Shown here: positions 6,948 to 15,258 of the stretch, in pieces
How the letters are laid out: each line of letters begins with the position of its first letter
Position numbering within the stretch: position 1 is the first letter of the stretch
DNA from: Lachnospiraceae bacterium
Lineage (GTDB): Bacteria > Bacillota > Clostridia > Lachnospirales > Lachnospiraceae
Direction of reading: 5' to 3'
Assembly (NCBI GenBank): GCA_017443065.1
Contig: JAFSPF010000128.1
Span: 1-64,000, forward strand
Length of the DNA stretch: 64,000 nt
Position numbers and translations under genes: made by a program
The notes under the pieces: generated by a model
Seen by the model: the letters and a program-made list of their open reading frames with translations, nothing else
What the model was told of the DNA's origin: nothing
Databases searched by the model: none

Positions 6948-7211
6948 TCAGGCGCCGGGCATGACAGCCAGTGCCTTGTCCAACAGTTGCTTCAGCTGCA
7001 ACAGATCCTCCGCAGGCAGGGGAATGCAACCCGACATCGACTGCGGGACCTTTTTTGCCTTATTCTTCAGGGCCATGCCTTCCTTCGTCAGGGACAAAAA
7101 GAGCTTGCGCTCGTTTTCCTCCGGACGGGTCCGCTTGATATACCCGAGCTTTTCCAGGCGTTTCAAAAGCGGCGCCAGGGTACCGGAGAAGACCGTTTTC
7201 CCGCTTAGCGC
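6948..7211 (-). pseudogene. 5'-truncated MarR-family regulator
   Basis: The frame reads SGTLAPLLKRLEKLGYIKRT, followed by ERKLFLSLTKEG and a terminal helix. This is the recognition helix, wing and dimerisation helix of a MarR/OhrR protein. The first half (about 55-60 residues with the N-terminal helices) is absent: upstream the sequence passes straight into the stop codon of the VanX-like gene at 7205-7207. A TTG at 7166 could start only a 72-residue fragment. The junction looks like a deletion that joined two genes. Confidence 0.65.
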
Positions 7212-9526
7212 TCCGTATATCCTCTGGCGTCAAAGGTATATTCTTTTCCGTCGATCGTGGCATTCATATTGCGGTAGCTTGTTCCGTCGGGCAGAAGATA
7301 GCGCCAGCCCCTGTCATCCGCACGCCAGCCCTCGGCGCTGATGCCGTCCATCATTGCGGCAGGCTTCAGCGTATCACGCACGGTATTATCCTGGAAGTGC
7401 CACCACTCGCTGACGAGGCCGGCGAAGCCGGCATCGCGCATGTATTTCTGCAACAGAACGGCGTTTGCGTTGTTATTGGACTGCGCGGAATGATAGCTTA
7501 AATCATGCATCTTCGTCTGCATTTCCAGCTCCAGGCGCGTTTCGACCTTCACGATGGACATGTCCATGGCAATCCCCAGGTTATGCATTGACGTGCCGCC
7601 CGAAACAAAGTAGGTCAGGGTGTACATGCCGTTCATGATGGCCGTGCTGTAGTTCATCGGCCCTTCCTCGCCCTCTGCCGGGGGCGCGTCGGGATTGTCG
7701 GGATCCGTGATTTCAAGAAGACCGCCCTCTCCCTCCGAAGGCATCTCTTCCTCCGCGGTATTTCCCGTTTCTCCTTCCGCAGCACCTTCCCCTTCCGCGC
7801 CAGGAAGATCCACATACGGTGCAAGCTCGTCCGGAAGGGGGCCTTCCCCCGGTTCCGTCGGCTGCTGTTCCTCCGTCGGCTGCTTAACGCCGCTCTCCAG
7901 GAACTCCACAAGCGTCGCCGGCACATATTCCTCCTTCGGAACCATCATATGCAGCTGGCCTTCCACGGTCTGATACATGTAACGGGAGGTATTATGCGGA
8001 CGGAAGGAATCATAGATGATAAACTTGTAACCGTCCGCCTCCGCCGCTTCGATGGCGCCGACAAATTTCTGTGCAACGGGATACAGCAGCGGCACAAGGA
8101 AGTTACCGTCCGCCTGCAGCACGTTTTCATACCCCGGCAGGCAGATGCCGCTCATGCCGGGAATATACCGGTTATGCGCCAGAAAAACGCTGCTGTAGCT
8201 GTTCGTGATATTGTAATAGCAGTGATCGCCGAGATACTCCGGCAGGTTGATCATGCAGCAGTTGCTGTCAATATAGCCTTCCCCGGCATCGGTACGCACC
8301 TTGAAAAAGCCGTTCTCCTCCCCGAGGATACAAAGCGCGACCCTCTCCTCCACCGTGCCGATTTCCGTTTCCCCGGAGGAATCCGCGTAAAGCGGCAGCT
8401 CCTGCGTCGGCCAGATCGTGGCATAGAGGGACTGGATCTTCGTTTCCACCGAGGTCTCTCCGGGAAGGGAGGCGAATTCGGAGCCCTCCAGAAGCGTTCC
8501 CCCGCGCGAGACCACGCGCAGGCGGATCGTACGTCCGGCAGGCATGCTTCCGGTTTCATAGACGCGTTCCTGATCCTCTTCAAAGTTTTCGAGCGCAATC
8601 CATTCCGATTCTTCCCCGTGAACATCCAGGCGCTGCACCTGGTAGCCTTCCCCGCGCGCCTCATTCCAGCGGAGGCGGAAACGGTTATCGCCAAGGTCCT
8701 CGGCCGTCACATGAATTTCTTTATCCAGCAGATCATCCCGCACAATAAGCGCGGTGTTCCGCGTCGGTCCGTAAATCAGAAGCTGCTCCTGTCTGCTGAC
8801 CGCACAGACCGGAAAACGCAGATGTACGCCGCGGGCGGGGATCTCCATTTCCTTCCCCTCTCCGAAGGAGATCTGTTCCTCCCTGCGGACGGCGGTGGAG
8901 GCACCCGATACTTCCCCGGGCGGATCCGCGCTCCGGATGATCTCGCGGCTGCCGTCATCATGCGCCACAAAGAGCGCATAGCCGTCCTCGGAGACATGGT
9001 CAAACCAGACATCCAGCGTCTTCGCGTTTTCATCCACCGAACCGTTTACATTGGCCAGCTGGGGTTCCCTTACCACCCACCGTACCAACAGCGGTCTCCG
9101 CCCTTTCCAGACAATCTTTTTACCGAAGGGGGAAATGGCGCGTTCGGGATTCACCTGCAGCAATACGGACGGCTCCATCAGAAGGGAATTCGGCAGAAAG
9201 CTCTCCGCCCCCGTGCAGGCTTCGCTGTACAGCGTTTCTGTTTTGCTCTTGCCGTCCGCGGCAGCGGTGACGCGCAACGCGTCCACCTGATAGGCGTTTG
9301 CACCCGGCACCTCCGGCCAGGACAGGCGGATGGAACCGTCCTCCAAATACTCTAAGGAAAGCACCGTGTCCTGCGGCATCTCCACGCGGATAAAAAACTC
9401 CGAGACGAATACCGTGAGCAACAGCACCCCCGCAACGGATGCGAGGATCGTCAGGAAAACCCGTACGGATTTTTTAAATCTGTGCTTTTTTTTGCGTTTT
9501 TTCTTTACTGCTTTTTGTTCTGCCAT
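7205..9526 (-). CDS. Membrane-anchored VanX-like D-Ala-D-Ala dipeptidase, multidomain
   Basis: A 773-residue extracytoplasmic protein. A Lys/Arg-rich N-terminus and one membrane helix (about 22-46) are followed by fibronectin-III-like segments (about 52-100 and 270-345), an SH3-like domain (about 365-428) and a peptidase M15D/VanX domain. Zinc ligands and catalytic residues are visible: DSFRPH (Arg509), SMHNLGIAMD (His648, Asp655) and SEWWH (Glu707, His710). An acidic, proline-rich insert (about 546-622) interrupts the catalytic domain between the Arg and the first His. The C-terminus (about 730-773) resembles a wall-binding W/Y/G repeat. The protein is likely a cell-wall peptidase or remodelling factor; a role in vancomycin resistance is not implied. 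Confidence 0.85.
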   Translation of the reverse strand: MAEQKAVKKKRKKKHRFKKSVRVFLTILASVAGVLLLTVFVSEFFIRVEMPQDTVLSLEYLEDGSIRLSWPEVPGANAYQVDALRVTAAADGKSKTETLYSEACTGAESFLPNSLLMEPSVLLQVNPERAISPFGKKIVWKGRRPLLVRWVVREPQLANVNGSVDENAKTLDVWFDHVSEDGYALFVAHDDGSREIIRSADPPGEVSGASTAVRREEQISFGEGKEMEIPARGVHLRFPVCAVSRQEQLLIYGPTRNTALIVRDDLLDKEIHVTAEDLGDNRFRLRWNEARGEGYQVQRLDVHGEESEWIALENFEEDQERVYETGSMPAGRTIRLRVVSRGGTLLEGSEFASLPGETSVETKIQSLYATIWPTQELPLYADSSGETEIGTVEERVALCILGEENGFFKVRTDAGEGYIDSNCCMINLPEYLGDHCYYNITNSYSSVFLAHNRYIPGMSGICLPGYENVLQADGNFLVPLLYPVAQKFVGAIEAAEADGYKFIIYDSFRPHNTSRYMYQTVEGQLHMMVPKEEYVPATLVEFLESGVKQPTEEQQPTEPGEGPLPDELAPYVDLPGAEGEGAAEGETGNTAEEEMPSEGEGGLLEITDPDNPDAPPAEGEEGPMNYSTAIMNGMYTLTYFVSGGTSMHNLGIAMDMSIVKVETRLELEMQTKMHDLSYHSAQSNNNANAVLLQKYMRDAGFAGLVSEWWHFQDNTVRDTLKPAAMMDGISAEGWRADDRGWRYLLPDGTSYRNMNATIDGKEYTFDARGYTER

Positions 9527-9540
9527 ATCTATTTATTGTA

Positions 9541-10872
9541 TCACAACTTCCGGACAAACAGAACTTCTCCGTTTTTGGAAAGACTGTCCGGCATGACCCC
9601 GGAGATTCCGCCCGGACGGCTCCCCTCCGCGCCGGAAGGCACGGCCGCCCGCACGTAGCGTTCCGTGTAGCCGGCAAGCATGCGTTTTCCGTCCACCGTT
9701 TCCTCTTCTTCCCACAGGACGCTGAGATTCTCACCCAAAAAGCCTTCGCGGTACCGCCTCGCCTTTTCCTTTCCCAGCGCAATCAGCTCCTCCGCGCGCG
9801 CCTTCTTCTGCGCCTGCGTCAGCTGCCCTTCCATCCGCTCCGCGGCGGTGCCCCTGCGAAGAGAGAAGGGAAAGACGTGCGTTTCGTAAAAGTCCATCGC
9901 ATCCACAAAGGCTTTCCCTTCAGCAAACTCCGCTTCCGTTTCTCCGGGAAAGCCGGCGATCAGGTCCGTCGTAAGGGCGGGCCGGTCATAGGCCTGCCGT
10001 AACAGCGCGACACTCTCCGCGAAATCCTTTGTGGTATATCGTCTGCGCATCCGCCGCAGCACCGCATCGGAACCGCTCTGCAGGGAAAGATGAAAATGCG
10101 GGCACAGTTTTTCCGCGCGTGTGAACCTGTCCACCGCCTCCTTTGTCACGCTGCGCGGCTCCAGCGAGCCCAGGCGAATCCGTTCGATACCGTCAACGGC
10201 ATTGATGGCAGGCAGAAGCTCCGGCAGCTGCATTGCCTCCCCTGCAGTGTCCTCCGTGCCGTAGGAGGAAATATGAATGCCCGTCAGCACGATCTCCTTC
10301 ACACCCTCCGCGGCCAGCGACCGGACTTCTTTTATAATCTCTTCCGCAGGCCGCGAAGTGCTGCGTCCCCTGGCATAGGGAATAATGCAGTAGGAGCAAA
10401 AGAGATTACAGCCGTCCTGGATTTTGACAAAGGCGCGTGTGCGCGTTCTTGCCGCATCCGCGGGAGCGCAACGGGCCTCCGCCTGCTCCGTCACGCCCGA
10501 CAGGTTTTGTGCATGGCTCTCCAGCACCTCCGCAAGAACTGCCTTATCCTTGTTTCCCAGCGCGATATCAATACAGGCGTCCTTTTCCACCCCCGCAGGA
10601 TCCGTATCCACATAGCAGCCGAGCGCCACAACCAGCGCCCGGGGATTCTGCTTTTTCGCGCGGTGCAGCATCTGTCTTGACTTGCGGTCCGCAATGTTGG
10701 TGACGGTGCAGGTATTGACGACATAGAGATCCGCCGTCTCTTCGAAGGGGACGATTTCATATCCGTGGCGGATGAGGTCTTCGGCAATCCGTTCCAGCTC
10801 GTACGCATTGACCTTACATCCCAGGTTGTGCAGTGCCGCTGTTTTCCTTAAGTTCTTCATTGACTTTTTCAT
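9541..10872 (-). CDS. mtaB: tRNA t6A37 methylthiotransferase MtaB
   Basis: A radical-SAM methylthiotransferase that adds a methylthio group to t6A at tRNA position 37. The N-terminal MTTase domain has three cluster cysteines (LGCKVNAYE, NTCTVTN, LGCYVD). The radical SAM domain has CNLFCSYCIIPYARG, and the C-terminal region fits a TRAM domain. Length is normal for MtaB (about 440). The start is uncertain: GTG 10878, ATG 10872 and ATG 10860 are in frame and none has a Shine-Dalgarno sequence; the ATG at 10860 gives the most family-like N-terminus. TTGACA at 10907-10912 could place the transcription start very near these codons. It is divergent from the HPr-like gene. Confidence 0.92.
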   Translation of the reverse strand: MKKSMKNLRKTAALHNLGCKVNAYELERIAEDLIRHGYEIVPFEETADLYVVNTCTVTNIADRKSRQMLHRAKKQNPRALVVALGCYVDTDPAGVEKDACIDIALGNKDKAVLAEVLESHAQNLSGVTEQAEARCAPADAARTRTRAFVKIQDGCNLFCSYCIIPYARGRSTSRPAEEIIKEVRSLAAEGVKEIVLTGIHISSYGTEDTAGEAMQLPELLPAINAVDGIERIRLGSLEPRSVTKEAVDRFTRAEKLCPHFHLSLQSGSDAVLRRMRRRYTTKDFAESVALLRQAYDRPALTTDLIAGFPGETEAEFAEGKAFVDAMDFYETHVFPFSLRRGTAAERMEGQLTQAQKKARAEELIALGKEKARRYREGFLGENLSVLWEEEETVDGKRMLAGYTERYVRAAVPSGAEGSRPGGISGVMPDSLSKNGEVLFVRKL

Positions 10873-10881
10873 GCGCACGAT

Positions 10882-10893
10882 TTAACATGTTAA
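10882..10893. promoter_or_regulatory. 12-bp palindrome between mtaB and HPr-like gene
   Basis: TTAACATGTTAA is a perfect palindrome in the 46-bp gap between the two divergent genes, overlapping where the mtaB -10 would be. It could be a shared operator; no regulator is known. Confidence 0.25.
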
Positions 10894-10924
10894 TGGTCAC
10901 TTATGTTGTCAAAGAAAGGACGCC

Positions 10925-11164
10925 ATGAAAACCGTACAGATTTCCTTAAATTCCATCGACAGGGTCAAAGCTTTTGTAAATGACATTGCCCGCTATGATT
11001 CGGATTTCGATCTGGTCAGCGGACGCTATGTGATTGACGCCAAGTCCATCATGGGGATTTTTTCGCTGGATCTCTCCAGACCGATCCAGCTTAATATTCA
11101 TTCCGAAGATGATATCGAGGGGATCCTTGAGACGCTCGCCCCTTACATCGTTTCTACGCCGTAA
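10925..11164 (+). CDS. HPr-like domain protein lacking the phosphorylatable His
   Basis: A 79-residue protein with the HPr fold pattern. DLVSGRYVIDAKSIMGIFSL aligns with the HPr region around regulatory Ser-46 (K-S-I-x-G). The usual G-[LIV]-H-A-R-P active-site segment with His-15 is absent, and the N-terminal strand reads VQISLNSIDRVKAFVNDI. It therefore cannot pass phosphate in the PTS, but could in principle be bound or phosphorylated at the retained Ser. Such proteins are common in Clostridia and their role is unclear. AAAGGA precedes the ATG. The 3' end overlaps the end of thiI by 11 bp. Confidence 0.85.
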   Translation: MKTVQISLNSIDRVKAFVNDIARYDSDFDLVSGRYVIDAKSIMGIFSLDLSRPIQLNIHSEDDIEGILETLAPYIVSTP

Positions 11165-12380
11165 CGCAGAACAGCTCTTTTCCGGCCAGCGCCTCCGCAA
11201 CCAGGGCATCAATCCTTTCCGCAAGCAGTTCTTCATGCTTGCGGATCACGTCTGCGCGCGGTCTTGTCACCGGATGCTTCGCGACAAAGATGGTGCAGCA
11301 GTCCTCATAGGGAAGCGTTGAAATCTCAAAGGCGCCGATCGCTTCGCTGATATCGATGATCTCCTGTTTGTCAAAGGCCACCACCGGGCGGTACACCGGC
11401 AGCTCCTGAACCACCTCATCCGTCACCATCAGCGCCTGCATGGTCTGTGAGGCCACCTGTGCGATGGATTCCCCGGTGACCAGTCCGTGCGCCCCCGCCT
11501 CCAGTGCGATCTTTTCCGCAATGCGCATCATGTATCTCCGCATGATGACGGTCAGCTCATCCTTCGGACAGGTCTCATAGATATACATCTGGATGTCTGT
11601 AAAGTTCACCACATGCAGGCGTACCTCACCCGTGTATGCGGCGATGATTTTTGCAAGATCCTTCACCTTCTGTTTCGCGCGCTCGCTTGTATAGGGCGGT
11701 GCGTGAAAATATACCGCCTCCAGCAGGACGCCGCGCTTAGCCGTCAGATACCCCGCCACCGGGGAATCGATCCCGCCGGAAAGCAGCAGCACCGCTTTTC
11801 CGCTTGTGCCGACCGGCATGCCGCCGGGGCCTTTGATCGTCTCCGCATAGAGGTTCACCTGCTCCCGCAGTTCGATCTGCAAGAGAATCTCCGGCCGGTG
11901 CACATCCACCTTCAGGGATTCATACGCAAGGAGCAGCTTCTCGCCGACATACGCATCCGTTTCCATGCTGGTCAGCGGATAGGTCTTGTCCACACGCCGG
12001 CATTCCACCTTAAAGGTACGCTTCTTCGTATCATCCGCATGTGTTTTCAATGAGGGATACAATTCACCGAGAAAACGGACGGCATGCGCGGAGAGTGCCT
12101 CGATATCCGGCAGCTTTCCGTTCCCGTCCCGCATGACGGTTACGGCGGGACAGATCGCCGTCACGCCGAAGACCTTCTTCAGGGCGGACACCGTCTCATC
12201 AAAATCAAAGTTCTCTCCGGCAACATAAACACGGCCGCCGGTATGTGTCACCTGAAAGCTTCCGGCACATGCCGCAAGCTTCGTCCGGATCTGCTTCAGC
12301 AGCGCCTGCTCAAAGAACCCGCGGTTCTTTCCCTTCAGTGCTATTTCTGTGTATTTGATGATGAATGCTTTATACTCCAT
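11154..12380 (-). CDS. thiI: tRNA 4-thiouridine synthetase ThiI
   Basis: A 408-residue ThiI of the short type without a C-terminal rhodanese domain. The N-terminal NFLD/THUMP part (about 1-165) begins with YTEIALKGKNRGFFE. The PP-loop ATPase has LLSGGIDSPVAGYL, and the catalytic-region cysteines lie toward the C-terminus (LPYEDCCTIF). It adenylates U8 of tRNA and inserts sulfur supplied by a cysteine desulfurase; it also feeds thiamin thiazole synthesis in some species. The desulfurase gene lies in the same run but is separated by a GGDEF gene whose stop is 4 bp upstream of this ATG, so co-transcription is very likely. Confidence 0.95.
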   Translation of the reverse strand: MEYKAFIIKYTEIALKGKNRGFFEQALLKQIRTKLAACAGSFQVTHTGGRVYVAGENFDFDETVSALKKVFGVTAICPAVTVMRDGNGKLPDIEALSAHAVRFLGELYPSLKTHADDTKKRTFKVECRRVDKTYPLTSMETDAYVGEKLLLAYESLKVDVHRPEILLQIELREQVNLYAETIKGPGGMPVGTSGKAVLLLSGGIDSPVAGYLTAKRGVLLEAVYFHAPPYTSERAKQKVKDLAKIIAAYTGEVRLHVVNFTDIQMYIYETCPKDELTVIMRRYMMRIAEKIALEAGAHGLVTGESIAQVASQTMQALMVTDEVVQELPVYRPVVAFDKQEIIDISEAIGAFEISTLPYEDCCTIFVAKHPVTRPRADVIRKHEELLAERIDALVAEALAGKELFCVTA

Positions 12381-12384
12381 GACC

Positions 12385-14031
12385 TTACCGTATAAATGTC
12401 TCCGGACGTTTTTTCAGACAGATGGAGACATTCTCCTTCTGCAGTTCGCGGCTGCGTTTGATCGAATACAGTGCCTGATCCGCTTCGGAAAGAAAATCCC
12501 AAAGCTTGTTTTTTTCCATCGGCACATCGTTGCAGATTCCCTGCGAGACCGTGACGAGCTGCAGCGGATAGTTGCCGTCATGCTTCATGCGAAGAGAGCG
12601 GATCCCGCGCTCAATACGCTCCGCGGCCTCAATGATTTCCTGATCCGTGTGGCCCTCATACACAATGACAAACTCGTCTCCTCCGTAGCGGGCGCAGAAG
12701 GTGCCGTTCTTTTTCCCGCATTTTTCCAGCTGCCCGGCAATCCGCTCCAGACACCTGTCACCGGCACGGTGTCCGTAGGTATCGTTGTATTCCTTAAAGC
12801 AATCGATGTCCAGAATCTCCACGCCGAGTGTCGTGCCGTTCCGAAACGCCCTCTCAAACGCCGCTTCCAGCTCCCGCACCATGGTGTAACGGTTTGGAAG
12901 CCCCGTCAGCGCATCCGTCCGGACACGGAGCATCAGCTCTTCGTTTTCGCGGCGGATGCTTTCCTGTTCCTCCCGGAGTTCCCTTGTCAGATCAATCATT
13001 TCGATCGAATACCGGTAGGTATTGCTCTGCTCGCTTCTCTGCCGTTCATGCAGCTCGTTCTGCTCCTTCAGACTCTCCAGAAGATTCTTTTCGTCACCGG
13101 TCGTTTCATAGAAATAAACCTTCACCTCTGAGAAAATGCGCATGATATGCGTGATGTCCGTCGCCCGGATCTGCGGATCGATGGCCGCGATCAGCCGCTT
13201 CACCTCCGGGTACAGCTTATAATCCGTCAGCGATTTGCAGAAATAACCGATGTCCTCAATATACTCATGCACCTGCTCCCCCAGGCGGATTGTTTTTATG
13301 AGCTTCGACAGCAGCTTCTTTGCCTCATCCGTCCTGCCCCTTGCAAGCAGCAGGCGGATTCTCAGGAAGGAGGCGGTTGCCTGCACATCCGGCATGGCAT
13401 CGTCCTTCGCCGCGGCCAGCTCCTTTTCCGCCCGGTCCATCAGCTTCTGCGCCTGCGAAACATCGCCGAGCGAAAGCTGTGCCGTGACACTGTTCAGCAG
13501 CGCGGCAAGTACGGTTCTCCTGTAACGGAAATGTTCCTTCCCGGAGGCGATGTCCCGCAGGGCCTTCCGGAAATAACGGATGGCCTTTTCCGGCTGTCCC
13601 ATCTCCTGATACAGACGGCCAAGATTGATCCCGATCATGACCGAGGCGATCGTTGTCTCCTCCGTCATGTCGGCAAACCGCTTTCCCGTCATGTAATAAT
13701 TATAGGCGACATCATAATTGCCGTTGTTGTGCGCATCCACGGCAATGAAATTATAGACGTTTGCCAGCATCTCATAATCACCGCTGTGCAAAAGATAGCG
13801 TACGGCCTTTGTCAGAACGGGACGGAAGGTATGATACCCCGTACCCATATAATAAATCATATAGGCCTGATAGTAATAAGCGCACCCCATCAGGGCACTG
13901 TCCCCCAGCTCCCTCGCCCTCCTGCGCAGGCGCGGAAACAGATTCATCACTGCGGGGTCCAGCGTCCGCATCAGCGAATTGCACTGCTCGATCAGAACCG
14001 CCGTTTTCTTGTCATAGGAAAAGCCGTCCAT
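12385..14031 (-). CDS. TPR-GGDEF diguanylate cyclase, soluble
   Basis: A 548-residue cytosolic protein. Residues about 40-330 form helical TPR-like repeats (INLGRLYQEMGQPEKAIRYF). A coiled coil (about 345-370) leads to a GGDEF domain with TDALTGLPNR, LDIDCFKEYNDTYGHRAGD and the intact active-site motif RYGGDEF (450-454). No RxxD inhibitory site is seen ahead of the motif. It should make cyclic di-GMP from two GTP, with the TPR part as sensor or partner-binding region. It lies between the cysteine desulfurase and thiI, 4 bp from thiI, an unusual place for a signalling enzyme. Confidence 0.9.
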   Translation of the reverse strand: MDGFSYDKKTAVLIEQCNSLMRTLDPAVMNLFPRLRRRARELGDSALMGCAYYYQAYMIYYMGTGYHTFRPVLTKAVRYLLHSGDYEMLANVYNFIAVDAHNNGNYDVAYNYYMTGKRFADMTEETTIASVMIGINLGRLYQEMGQPEKAIRYFRKALRDIASGKEHFRYRRTVLAALLNSVTAQLSLGDVSQAQKLMDRAEKELAAAKDDAMPDVQATASFLRIRLLLARGRTDEAKKLLSKLIKTIRLGEQVHEYIEDIGYFCKSLTDYKLYPEVKRLIAAIDPQIRATDITHIMRIFSEVKVYFYETTGDEKNLLESLKEQNELHERQRSEQSNTYRYSIEMIDLTRELREEQESIRRENEELMLRVRTDALTGLPNRYTMVRELEAAFERAFRNGTTLGVEILDIDCFKEYNDTYGHRAGDRCLERIAGQLEKCGKKNGTFCARYGGDEFVIVYEGHTDQEIIEAAERIERGIRSLRMKHDGNYPLQLVTVSQGICNDVPMEKNKLWDFLSEADQALYSIKRSRELQKENVSICLKKRPETFIR

Positions 14032-14080
14032 ACAGATACTATTTTACGGGATGACCATGGGACTGTCAAAAGAATCTCCC

Positions 14081-15256
14081 TCATCCGGGCCGGTATTTTC
14101 TCAGCTGCGGAACAAGCGCGGCGATGGCCTGCGCGGCCTGCTCCGTTTCCTCTTCCCTTGTGTGAAAGGACATGCTGATGCGAACGGTCGAGGACATTTC
14201 CTCCTGTGTCAGTCCCAGCGCTGACAGCGTGGCGGAGGGCTTTACGCGGTGTGTGGCACAGGCGCTTCCGGCGGAAACATAAATATCCCTGTCCTCCAGC
14301 GCGTGCAGCAGCACCTCCGACCGGACACCCTTTACCGTCAGGGAGATGATATGCGGCGCCACGCGCTGCGTTTCCTCCCCCGGCATCCATACGGGGCCGT
14401 TGATCCGGATATCCTCCGTTTTTGAAAGAAGGCTGTCGCAGAAGCGCTGCCTGAGTTCATACAGCCGCTTCGTTTCCGCCTCGCGCAAGTCCGTGGCTTT
14501 TTTTGCCGCCAGCGCCATCCCGCAGATCGCGGGGACGTCCATGGTGCCCGGCCGCATTCCCTCCTGCTGCGCGCCGCCCCGGAGCAGCGGTTCTATCCGC
14601 ACGCCCTCCCGGAGATACAGAAAACCGCATCCCTTCGGACCGTGCAGCTTATGCGCGCTGACACTCAGGGCGTCAATCCCCGCCGCCTTCAGGTCCAGGG
14701 GGATTTTTCCGTAGCCCTGCACGGCATCCGTATGAAAGACCGCCTTCGGCGCGTATTCACGGACCAATGCCCCGATCTCCCGTAAGGGCTGTATGGCGCC
14801 GACCTCGTTATTGACCGCCATCACGGAAACAAGGATCACGTCGTCTGTCAGTGCGTCTTTCAAAGCATCCGTTCTGAGGACCCCTTCCCCGTCCACCGGA
14901 ATGCGGATCACTTCGTATCCTTCCTCCTCCAGTGCCGCGGCCGTCTGCGCTACCGCCGCATGCTCCACTGCGCTGATCAGGATCCTTTTGCCCTCTCTTT
15001 GCTTTGCGTGCGCAATGCCGCGCAGCGCCATGTTGTCGGACTCCGTTCCGCCGGAGGTGAAGATCAGCTCCTTTGGCTTGCATTTCAGGGTCTTTGCGAT
15101 CTGCTCCGTCGCTTCCTTCAGCTTCTGCTCCGCGCGGAAGCCCTTTGCATGCGCGCTGGAAGGATTGCCGTATTCCTCCGTATAGTATTCGCTCATCAGC
15201 CGCGCAACCTCTGCATCACAGGGGGTTGTCGCCGCATTGTCCAGATAGATTTCCAT
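14081..15256 (-). CDS. Cysteine desulfurase, IscS/NifS family
   Basis: A 391-residue PLP enzyme that takes sulfur from cysteine to form a persulfide. It starts MEIYLDNAATTPCD. FTSGGTESDNMAL is the cofactor phosphate-binding stretch, and SVSAHKLHGPKG has the Schiff-base Lys. SAGSACATHRVKPS has the catalytic Cys in a short, class II-like loop, as in the dedicated desulfurases that serve ThiI in Firmicutes. It follows rsmE with only two bases between the stop and the start, and is upstream of the GGDEF gene and thiI. The likely job is donating sulfur to tRNA via ThiI. Confidence 0.93.
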   Translation of the reverse strand: MEIYLDNAATTPCDAEVARLMSEYYTEEYGNPSSAHAKGFRAEQKLKEATEQIAKTLKCKPKELIFTSGGTESDNMALRGIAHAKQREGKRILISAVEHAAVAQTAAALEEEGYEVIRIPVDGEGVLRTDALKDALTDDVILVSVMAVNNEVGAIQPLREIGALVREYAPKAVFHTDAVQGYGKIPLDLKAAGIDALSVSAHKLHGPKGCGFLYLREGVRIEPLLRGGAQQEGMRPGTMDVPAICGMALAAKKATDLREAETKRLYELRQRFCDSLLSKTEDIRINGPVWMPGEETQRVAPHIISLTVKGVRSEVLLHALEDRDIYVSAGSACATHRVKPSATLSALGLTQEEMSSTVRISMSFHTREEETEQAAQAIAALVPQLRKYRPG

Positions 15257-15258
15257 TT

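Noticed and set aside
7949..9355. Plus-strand open frame of 468 codons
   Set aside because: Antisense to the VanX-like gene; no family resemblance and no initiation signals.
7205..9526. Vancomycin-resistance gene vanX
   Set aside because: No vanH, vanA/B or vanRS neighbours; the protein is membrane-anchored with wall-binding modules, unlike cytosolic VanX.
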